NCBI GenBank assembly: GCA_035293045.1
Contig: DATDOY010000214.1
Span: 1-6,113 of the forward strand
DNA length: 6,113 nt
Direction: 5' to 3'
DNA from: DATDOY01 sp035293045
GTDB taxonomy: Bacteria; Actinomycetota; Acidimicrobiia; IMCC26256; JACPCJ01
The translations under genes were made by a program, and so were the position numbers. Under the pieces are notes generated by a model. It saw only the letters and a program-made list of their open reading frames with translations, had not been told where the DNA came from and ran no database searches. Below, piece by piece: positions 1 through 5,424 of this stretch (position 1 is the first letter of the stretch; every line of letters starts with the position of its first letter).

Positions 1-20
1 GGGGGGGGGGGGGGGGGGGG
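1..20. other. Run of 20 G at the window edge, probable sequencing or assembly artefact
   Basis: The first 20 bases are all G and stop abruptly where normal coding sequence starts. Such runs at a contig end are typical of no-signal base calls on two-colour sequencers. A true homopolymer tract of this length inside a coding frame would be exceptional. The practical result is that the upstream region and true start of the first gene cannot be read. Confidence 0.75.
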
Positions 21-1372
21 TGACCCAAACCGGCACCTCTGACCCCCTGACCGGGCTCGCCGACCGTCCGGAGTTCATGAGGGTCGGGGTTCAGCGGTCG
101 GAACATGGGCCGCCCGAGGCTCAGGTCGGGCTCATCCTCGCCGATCTTCACCGGTTCTCGACGATCAATCACGCCGTTGGGTTCGCGGCCGGCGACGCCC
201 TCCTCCGAGACACCGCGGGCCGACTGGTGGCCGTGGCGCCCGGGGCGCTGGTCGCCCGCCTCGGCCCCGACGAGTTCGGCGTCCTCGTCGAAGGCCTCGA
301 CGTCGCCCATGTGGCCGAGATCGCGGCCGAGATCCAGGCCGAATGCGGCCGAGCGTTCGGCGCGATGGATGCTTCCCTTGCGTCCTTATCTCTCGTCACG
401 ATCGGGATCGCGACGGCTCGATGCGAAGAAGGAGTCGCGGTCCTGTTGGAACGGGCCGAAACCGCCCTCGGGGCCGCCAAGGGAAGAGGGGGAATGTGTG
501 TCGAGACCTTCGATCCCACGCGCCATGGCGCCATCGTCGAGCGCAAGGGCCTCGAACTCGAGCTGTTCGGCGCCGGCGCGCGGGGTGAGCTACGCCTCCA
601 CCATCAACCCATCGTCGATCTCAACACGAGCGCCGTGGTGGGGTTTGAGGCGCTCGTGCGCTGGGATCGGCCCGGGCATGGGCTGATTCCCCCCGGCTCC
701 TTCATCGAGGCCGCCGAGGAATGCGGAGCCATCGTGGCGCTGGGCGAGTGGGTTCTCGAAGACGCGTGCCGTCAAGCGCTCGTATGGAACCAACCGCGTA
801 GCACCAGTCCGTCGATCATGATGAGCGTCAACGTCTCGGCGTGCCAGCTCCGGTCACCGCGATTCGTCGATTCGGTGGCCACGATCCTCGCCGCGGTCGG
901 CATCGAACCCCAGGTCATCCTGCTCGAGATCACCGAGACCGCCCTCAACACCGACACCGATGCCATGGTCGACGCGCTCGGCGATCTGAAGGATCTCGGA
1001 GTGCTGCTCGCCATCGATGACTTCGGGACGGGGTATTCGTCGCTCAGCCAGCTGCGGCGGCTCCCGGTCGACGTTGTGAAGATCGACCGGGCCTTCGTGT
1101 CCGGCGTGGCCAGCGACTCCGAGGAGTGGGCCATGGCGGTGGCCATCGTGAACATGGCGACAAGCCTCGGCAAGCGGACCCTCGCCGAAGGCATCGAGAC
1201 GGCGGCCCAGCTGGCCCATCTCCGCTCCCTCGGGTGCGAACTCGGACAGGGGTTCTTGTTTTCGCCACCCCGTCCCGCCGACGAGGCGTGGCAGTCGCTC
1301 GAGCCCGGTCGCGGCCCCGACCCGTGCGGGGCGGGGTTGAGCCAGAACGCCCACCGATCGGAGACGACGTGA
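20..1372 (+). CDS. GGDEF-EAL protein, probable cyclic-di-GMP phosphodiesterase with degenerate GGDEF domain (5' end uncertain)
   Basis: Tandem GGDEF (about residues 7-165) and EAL (about 185-425) domains of cyclic-di-GMP enzymes. The GGDEF domain begins with the usual DPLTGL motif, but its signature reads GPDEF (82-86) with proline for the second glycine. The usual DxD-like motif is ADLHRF, and no RxxD inhibitory site lies at the expected position before the signature. Cyclase activity is therefore doubtful, and the domain may act as a GTP-binding regulator. The EAL domain looks fully active: E210 of EAL, N271, E303, D333-D334 of DDFGTG, K354, E390 and Q410 are all present, and from N271 onward their spacing matches the known phosphodiesterase RocR. 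The expected reaction is hydrolysis of c-di-GMP to pGpG. No membrane segment is visible. The apparent GTG start uses the last G of the poly-G run, so it is artificial or coincidental; a sensor domain (PAS, GAF or membrane) may be missing upstream. The stop overlaps the next gene's start (GTGA). Confidence 0.9.
   Translation: MTQTGTSDPLTGLADRPEFMRVGVQRSEHGPPEAQVGLILADLHRFSTINHAVGFAAGDALLRDTAGRLVAVAPGALVARLGPDEFGVLVEGLDVAHVAEIAAEIQAECGRAFGAMDASLASLSLVTIGIATARCEEGVAVLLERAETALGAAKGRGGMCVETFDPTRHGAIVERKGLELELFGAGARGELRLHHQPIVDLNTSAVVGFEALVRWDRPGHGLIPPGSFIEAAEECGAIVALGEWVLEDACRQALVWNQPRSTSPSIMMSVNVSACQLRSPRFVDSVATILAAVGIEPQVILLEITETALNTDTDAMVDALGDLKDLGVLLAIDDFGTGYSSLSQLRRLPVDVVKIDRAFVSGVASDSEEWAMAVAIVNMATSLGKRTLAEGIETAAQLAHLRSLGCELGQGFLFSPPRPADEAWQSLEPGRGPDPCGAGLSQNAHRSETT
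1360..1363 (+). promoter_or_regulatory. Ribosome binding site GGAG for the response regulator
   Basis: GGAG lies 5 bases before the GTG at 1369 and 11 bases before the ATG at 1375. The spacing favours the GTG, which also overlaps the upstream stop as GTGA. The site lies inside the 3' end of the GGDEF-EAL gene, as expected for coupled translation. Confidence 0.5.
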
Positions 1373-2082
1373 CGATGCCACGACCGGTAGGGCGGATCCT
1401 CGTCGTAGAGGACGACGAGGGACTGCGAACCCTGATGGTCCGCGCCCTCGAGCAGCAGAGCCATCGAGTGGTGGGCGTGTCGGGGGCGGTGGCGGCCCGG
1501 GGCCTGCTGGCCGCCGGCGGGATCGACGTCGTCGTCCTCGACCTCGGTCTTCCCGACGGGGACGGCCTCGACCTGGTGGGAATGCTCCGAGAGCGTGCGG
1601 AACCCGCCGTGCTGGTGGTGAGCGGCCGTGACAGCCTCGGCGACCGGGTGCTGGGCCTCGACATGGGCGCCGACGACTACCTCACCAAACCGGTGGCGGT
1701 CGCCGAGCTTCAAGCGAGGGTGCGGGCGCTGCTCCGGCGGGTGGAAGCGCCGCCTGCCCGTCATTGTTACGGGCCCCTCGAGATCGATCTCGAAGCACGG
1801 GAGGTGTACGTCGAGGGCAGACCGGTCGAGCTCACCCGCAAGGAGTTCGGCCTGCTGGCGGCCCTGGCGTCGGCTCCTCGCAAGGTCTTCGGCCGCGACG
1901 AGCTGTTGCGTGAGGTCTGGGGGTCGAGTTCCGAGTACCAGGCAGAGGCCACGGTGACCGAGCACGTGCGCCGCCTGCGTCTCAAGCTCGGTGACGATGC
2001 CGAACACCCGCGGTGGATCGTCAACGTCCGCGGCGTGGGGTATCGCTTCGACCCCGGTGAGGAGACCACGGCGGCCTCGTGA
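1369..2082 (+). CDS. OmpR/PhoB-family response regulator
   Basis: DNA-binding transcription regulator of a two-component system, 237 residues from GTG 1369 or 235 from ATG 1375 (numbering here is from the ATG). An N-terminal receiver domain (about 7-121) has the acidic pocket E12-D13-D14, phosphoacceptor D56 in VVVLDLGLP, the switch residue S83, and K106 in LTKP. A C-terminal winged-helix domain (about 131-227) carries the family pattern LTRKEFGLL, the recognition-helix stretch TVTEHVRRLRLKL and the terminal VRGVGYRF. Length and architecture are normal, so it should be phosphorylatable and bind promoter DNA as a dimer. GTG is preferred as start because of the GGAG spacing and GTGA overlap, but ATG remains possible. 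It sits between the GGDEF-EAL gene and a HisKA-only gene, overlapping each by 4 bases, so the three are probably co-translated. No complete histidine kinase adjoins it on the same strand. Its phosphodonor may be the HisKA-only protein, the convergent hybrid kinase, or a kinase elsewhere. Target genes are unknown. Confidence 0.93.
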   Translation: MTMPRPVGRILVVEDDEGLRTLMVRALEQQSHRVVGVSGAVAARGLLAAGGIDVVVLDLGLPDGDGLDLVGMLRERAEPAVLVVSGRDSLGDRVLGLDMGADDYLTKPVAVAELQARVRALLRRVEAPPARHCYGPLEIDLEAREVYVEGRPVELTRKEFGLLAALASAPRKVFGRDELLREVWGSSSEYQAEATVTEHVRRLRLKLGDDAEHPRWIVNVRGVGYRFDPGEETTAAS

Positions 2083-2492
2083 ACCGGTCCCGGCGCCTCG
2101 ACGGCTGCGGTCACTCGCATCGGTTGACCACGAGTTGTGTGAAGCGTGGGGTCGATGAGATCAGGTTTTCACCGGGTGGCGACGATGACGTCTTCATGAA
2201 GAACCCGTTGACCGTCCGCACCATCGTCTCCCACGAGCTGCGGACGCCCCTCACGGTCATCGTGGCCGGCGTCGATCTCCTCGGGTCGTCCGAACTCGAC
2301 GCCAATCTTCGACCGTCAATCCGCGAGGGCGTTCGGCGCGCCACGCGGCGGCTTCAGGAGATCGTCGCCGTCGCCGAGGCGGTCGCGGAGGGATACCCGA
2401 TCTTCCTCCCCGAGACGGGAGGGTCGTCCGACTCGCTGACGGCTGCGGCCGCCCTCGTGGCCGCGTGCAGCGGGCTCGCGCAACGCACGTAA
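2079..2492 (+). CDS. Small HisKA-only (histidine-kinase phosphoacceptor domain) protein lacking an ATPase domain
   Basis: A 137-residue protein from GTG 2079, or 98 residues from ATG 2196. The core is a histidine-kinase dimerisation/phosphoacceptor segment, about residues 43-105, with an intact H-box VSHELRTPL (H52) followed by a second predicted helix rich in R, E and V (about 77-104). It then ends after a short alanine-rich tail at a TAA. The N, G1, F and G2 boxes of the HATPase domain are absent and do not follow in the remaining DNA, which is occupied by the convergent gene. It cannot autophosphorylate alone. It could be a phosphotransfer protein, a dimerisation partner or decoy for a full kinase, or the remnant of a truncated kinase. 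The GTGA overlap with the response regulator supports GTG 2079, but residues 1-39 show lower third-position GC (about 75% against about 88% afterwards) and no recognisable domain. This leaves ATG 2196 as a real option. Neither start has a convincing ribosome binding site. Confidence 0.6.
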   Translation: MNRSRRLDGCGHSHRLTTSCVKRGVDEIRFSPGGDDDVFMKNPLTVRTIVSHELRTPLTVIVAGVDLLGSSELDANLRPSIREGVRRATRRLQEIVAVAEAVAEGYPIFLPETGGSSDSLTAAAALVAACSGLAQRT

Positions 2493-2497
2493 ATTTA
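2490..2497. other. Palindrome TAAATTTA that supplies the stop codons of two convergent genes
   Basis: An 8-base perfect palindrome made only of A and T in otherwise very GC-rich sequence. Its left TAA ends the HisKA-only gene on the + strand, and its right end read on the - strand is the TAA of the hybrid kinase. Only two bases separate the two stop codons, so there is no room for a separate terminator between the genes. Confidence 0.8.
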
Positions 2498-4495
2498 GGG
2501 CTCCGCCGTTGAGGGGTCTTCCCCCCCGGCGGCGGTGTCGGGGGGATCCAAGCGCTCGGCGAGGCGGTCAATCTCTTCGAAGAGCGTCGGCAGCCGGAGG
2601 GGCTTGGTGAGATAGGCGTCGGCCCCGTCCGCCAGCAGCTGTTGGATCCGTTCCTTGGTGGCGTCGGCGCTGAGTACGACGACCCGGCACCCCCGCGTAC
2701 GCTCGTCGGCGCGAAGCCGACGCAGGACTTCCTGCCCGTTCATATCAGGAAGCTGGAGATCGAGGAGCACGAGATCCGGCGGTTTGCGGAGCGCGAGCTC
2801 GACGCCGATTCCACCCGTCGCGGCCATGATCATCGTGACGTTCGGCCGGGTTCGAAGCGCCGCTTCGACGAGGCGCATGTTCGCCGGGTTGTCCTCCACG
2901 TACAGCACGCGCACGCGCACGGGCCGTGCCGCTGCGGCTGGTGCAGGAGGAGGGAGCGTCGGCTGATCGGCCGGCACGCCCGGTTCGGCGGACTCGAGCA
3001 CGACCGTGAACACCGTGCCCTCGTTCTCGATGCTTTCAACTTCGAGCAACCCGCTCATGGCGTGGACGAGGCGTTGGCTGAGCGCCAAACCAAGCCCGGT
3101 GCCCTCGACGCCTGACGCGTCACCGGTGACGCGCTCGAAGGGATCGAAGAGTCGGGGCAGCCGGGCCGGGTTGATCCCGCGCCCCGTGTCCCGCACGGCG
3201 ATCGCGACCCGTCCGTCTCGGAGGCCGGCACCCAGGAGCACGGAACCACCCGGCCGGTTGTATTTGATCCCGTTGGACAACAGGTTGAGCAGCACCTGGC
3301 GCAGGCGCTGCACGTCCGCCTGGACATAGAGGCCGGGCGGCATGTCGGTCCGGATGGCGACGCCAACCTCGTCGGCCAGCGGGCCCATGAGCGAGGCCAC
3401 CTCGGCGACGACTTCAGGGAGCGAGGTCGGTTCGAGCGAAAGCGCCAGCCTCCCCTCCTCGACGCGACCGATGTCGAGGACATCGTTGATCAGGTTGAGG
3501 AGGTGATGCCCCGCCCGCTCGATCTGGCGGAGGTCTGCCGCGATCTCGGGATCGGTGACCCGCATCGACAGCAACTCGGTGAACCCGAGGACCGCGTTGA
3601 GGGGTGTCCGGAGTTCGTGGCTCATGTGCGAGAGGAACGCGCTCTTGGCGGCGCTCGCTTTCTCCGCTCGGCGCATGGCCTCCGCGAGCACCCACCGGAC
3701 CTCGATCTGAGCAGTGACGTCTCGAGCCACCATCGCGGCTCCCATGATCTCGCCATCGACCACGACGGGACTGGTCGTGTACTCCACCGGCACGGGCACG
3801 CCGTCACGCCGCCACAACACTTCCCCGTCCACCCGTTGCGACTCACCGTGGCGCGTCGTCTCGTAGAGGGGACATTCCTCGCGTGGGTAGGGGGAACCGT
3901 CGGGACGCGAGTGATGGGCGACGTCGTGAAAGCTCTGCCCGAGGAGTTGGTCGGGCTCGTACGCGAGCATCCTGGCGGCGGCGCGATTCACCAGGGTCAC
4001 TCGGTTCGACAAGTCGAGGCCCACAATGGCATCACCGGCCCCATCGACGATTGCTCGAACCAACCCCTCTTGCCCGAGGAGCGCTTGTTCCAGGGCGCGT
4101 TGGGCGGTGAGATCCTGGAACGAACCGATCAGCAGGACCTCGGTGCCGTCCTCCACCGCCTCGAGTGAGACCAGCGCGTGGACCACCGCACCGGACTTCG
4201 CTCGAAGCCGGACCTCGGCGTCCGCGACAAACCCATGACGCCGAACGGTGTCGATGAGACGGGCCCGAACCTCGCGGTCGGGAAAGATGCCGAGGTCAAG
4301 CGTCGACTTGCCGACCACCTCGTCGACGGTCCAGCCGAGGACGCTCGTGAATGCACGATTCACGTGAACGAATTCGCCGGTGTCGAGGCGAGTGATCGTG
4401 CGAGGAAAGGGGGCGCTGTCGAAGGCGCGCCGGAACAAGCCCTCCCCAGGGCTGGGCCCCTGGGGCCCCGTGCCGCGTCGCTGCTTCCGGGTCAT
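2495..4495 (-). CDS. Soluble hybrid histidine kinase, PAS-PAS-HisKA-HATPase-REC
   Basis: A 666-residue hybrid sensor kinase. Domains in order: PAS 1 (about 20-132), PAS 2 (about 142-265, with an HH..PDG..YP..ECP segment at 194-209), a short helical linker, HisKA (about 283-350) with phosphoacceptor H293 in MSHELRTPL, and HATPase (about 390-502). The HATPase has the N-box N404/N408, the G1 box DTGRG (436-440), the F-box LFDPF and the G2 box GTGLGL (465-470). A proline/alanine-rich linker (about 511-524) leads to a C-terminal receiver (about 527-645) with E534-D535, phosphoacceptor D579 in LLDLQLPDMNG and K631. Every catalytic motif is intact, so it should autophosphorylate and pass phosphate to its own receiver. 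No signal peptide or membrane helix is visible, so it probably senses a cytoplasmic cue through its PAS domains; the ligand is unknown. No HPt domain is fused, so the relay needs an outside phosphotransfer protein. The ATG start has GAGG 4 bases upstream. It lies in the same direction as the senX3/regX3 pair but after a 203-base gap with a hairpin, so it is probably a separate transcript. Confidence 0.93.
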   Translation of the reverse strand: MTRKQRRGTGPQGPSPGEGLFRRAFDSAPFPRTITRLDTGEFVHVNRAFTSVLGWTVDEVVGKSTLDLGIFPDREVRARLIDTVRRHGFVADAEVRLRAKSGAVVHALVSLEAVEDGTEVLLIGSFQDLTAQRALEQALLGQEGLVRAIVDGAGDAIVGLDLSNRVTLVNRAAARMLAYEPDQLLGQSFHDVAHHSRPDGSPYPREECPLYETTRHGESQRVDGEVLWRRDGVPVPVEYTTSPVVVDGEIMGAAMVARDVTAQIEVRWVLAEAMRRAEKASAAKSAFLSHMSHELRTPLNAVLGFTELLSMRVTDPEIAADLRQIERAGHHLLNLINDVLDIGRVEEGRLALSLEPTSLPEVVAEVASLMGPLADEVGVAIRTDMPPGLYVQADVQRLRQVLLNLLSNGIKYNRPGGSVLLGAGLRDGRVAIAVRDTGRGINPARLPRLFDPFERVTGDASGVEGTGLGLALSQRLVHAMSGLLEVESIENEGTVFTVVLESAEPGVPADQPTLPPPAPAAAARPVRVRVLYVEDNPANMRLVEAALRTRPNVTMIMAATGGIGVELALRKPPDLVLLDLQLPDMNGQEVLRRLRADERTRGCRVVVLSADATKERIQQLLADGADAYLTKPLRLPTLFEEIDRLAERLDPPDTAAGGEDPSTAEP

Positions 4496-4499
4496 CCCA

Positions 4500-4503
4500 C
4501 CTC
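4500..4503 (-). promoter_or_regulatory. Ribosome binding site GAGG for the hybrid kinase
   Basis: On the - strand GAGG lies 4 bases before the ATG at 4495, within GAGGTGGG. The spacing is short but workable, and it supports this ATG as the start. Confidence 0.45.
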
Positions 4504-4661
4504 GCTATGGTCCGCGCACGTCGAGGTCTGTTCCCCGAACCGTCTTCCCCCACTCCTTGAGGCGTGAGGGCACGGCGGGGGCATGGCAACGGGACGAGCG
4601 TAGGCACGTCCGTCTGTCGGTGCTCATCCCTGCCGTGGCCGCCTTGCTGCGGAGGTCCGTT

Positions 4662-4687
4662 GAGAACCGCCGGAACCGGCGCTTCTC
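4662..4687 (-). terminator. Hairpin downstream of regX3-like gene, probable transcription terminator without U-tract
   Basis: A 26-base inverted repeat begins 11 bases after the regX3-like stop codon on the - strand. Five outer pairs (GAGAA/TTCTC), one mismatch and five inner pairs (CGCCG/CGGCG) close on a 4-base loop. The stem is strong, but the following - strand bases are AACGGACC with no U run. Hairpins lacking a U-tract are common as presumed terminators in high-GC actinomycetes. It could also be an mRNA 3'-end stabiliser. Confidence 0.5.
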
Positions 4688-4698
4688 GCGGGTCGGTG

Positions 4699-5424
4699 TT
4701 AGCCCCGCTCGTAGCGGTAGCCGATGCCGCGGATGGTCGTGATCCGGCGGGGGTCCGCGGGATCCTCCTCGATCTTGGATCGCACCCGTTTGATGTGGAC
4801 GTCGAGCGTCTTGGTGTCGCCCACGTAGTCGCCGCCCCAGACGCGGTCGATCAGCACGTCGCGACTCAGCACGAGCCCCGCGTTCATCAGCAACAGCTCG
4901 AGCAGCTCGAACTCCTTGGGCGGCAAATGCACGACCGCGCCGTCGACGGTCACCTCGTGGCGTCCCGGGTCGAGGCGGACGCCCTCCACTTCGAGCACGC
5001 CGTCGGCACGTGTCCGGCCGTCACCGCCGGGAGGCTCCACGGGGACCCGCCGCAGGGCGGCGCGGATGCGCGCCACGAGCTCGCGCACCCCGAACGGCTT
5101 GGCGACGTAGTCGTCGGCCCCCACTTCGAGTCCGACCACGGTGTCGATCTCAGAGTCTCGAGCGGTGACCATGATGATCGGAACGCTCGACTTCGCCCGG
5201 ATCTCTCGACACACGTCGATGCCACTCATTCTCGGGAGCATCACGTCGAGGAGCACCAGCGCCACCGGACGGCCCGCCTGCTCGAGCAGGCTCCAGCGAT
5301 CGAGCGCTTCGACGCCGTCGCGTGCCACCTCGACCGCGAACCCCTCGCGCCGCAGCGCCACGGACAGCGCGTCGCGGTAGCTCTCCTCGTCGTCGACGAT
5401 CAGCAACAACGGCTCGGTGCTCAC
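4699..5424 (-). CDS. regX3: RegX3-like phosphate-responsive response regulator (OmpR/PhoB family)
   Basis: A 241-residue DNA-binding response regulator. The receiver domain (about 5-122) has D11-D12, phosphoacceptor D60 in VLLDVMLPRMSG, T87 in MVTARDSEID, Y106 and K109. The winged-helix domain (about 143-238) has LPPKEFELLELL, then DRVWGGDYVGDTKTLDVH and the terminal IRGIGYRYE. The segments SSVPIIMVTARDSEID and YVGDTKTLDVHIKR match mycobacterial RegX3 very closely as I recall it, which is why the symbol is offered. In mycobacteria RegX3 is activated by SenX3 when phosphate is scarce and turns on phosphate uptake genes such as pst. The frame stays open far upstream inside the kinase gene, but the start is set at GTG 5424, which overlaps the kinase stop as GTGA and precedes the receiver domain by the usual few residues. 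No good ribosome binding site lies before it, which fits translational coupling. A hairpin follows the stop. Confidence 0.88.
   Translation of the reverse strand: MSTEPLLLIVDDEESYRDALSVALRREGFAVEVARDGVEALDRWSLLEQAGRPVALVLLDVMLPRMSGIDVCREIRAKSSVPIIMVTARDSEIDTVVGLEVGADDYVAKPFGVRELVARIRAALRRVPVEPPGGDGRTRADGVLEVEGVRLDPGRHEVTVDGAVVHLPPKEFELLELLLMNAGLVLSRDVLIDRVWGGDYVGDTKTLDVHIKRVRSKIEEDPADPRRITTIRGIGYRYERG

Larger units (their letters stand above)
4496..4698. other. Intergenic region between the hybrid kinase and regX3-like genes
   Basis: A 203-base gap between two genes that both read leftwards. It holds the hairpin at 4662-4687 just after the regX3-like stop and the ribosome binding site of the hybrid kinase. 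A promoter for the hybrid kinase is expected here, but no convincing -35/-10 pair was found on the - strand. Open frames crossing it on the + strand continue antisense into regX3 and resemble no known protein, so they are not called. Confidence 0.6.

Noticed and set aside
772..2007. Long - strand open frame (411 codons) opposite the GGDEF-EAL and response regulator genes
   Set aside because: It is antisense to two genes with clear conserved motifs, its translation has no recognisable domain, and long antisense frames are expected in GC-rich coding DNA.
1126..2082. Extended 318-codon version of the OmpR-type regulator
   Set aside because: The extra N-terminal residues overlap the conserved end of the EAL domain in another frame. 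GTG 1369 or ATG 1375 gives the normal family length.
2124..2152. TTGACC as a -35 box for a separate promoter of the HisKA-only gene
   Set aside because: No acceptable -10 hexamer lies 16-18 bases downstream; the sequence there is GTGGGGTC.
2513..2545. G-run/C-run hairpins (GGGG-TCTT-CCCC, and a six-C run pairing with a six-G run) near the convergent junction as a terminator
   Set aside because: They lie inside the hybrid kinase coding end, the first stem is only four pairs, and simple G and C runs are likely by chance in this composition. Weak termination of the + strand operon here cannot be excluded.
3503..4168. + strand open frame (221 codons) opposite the hybrid kinase
   Set aside because: It lies wholly antisense to the PAS and HisKA coding region, with no ribosome binding site or domain.
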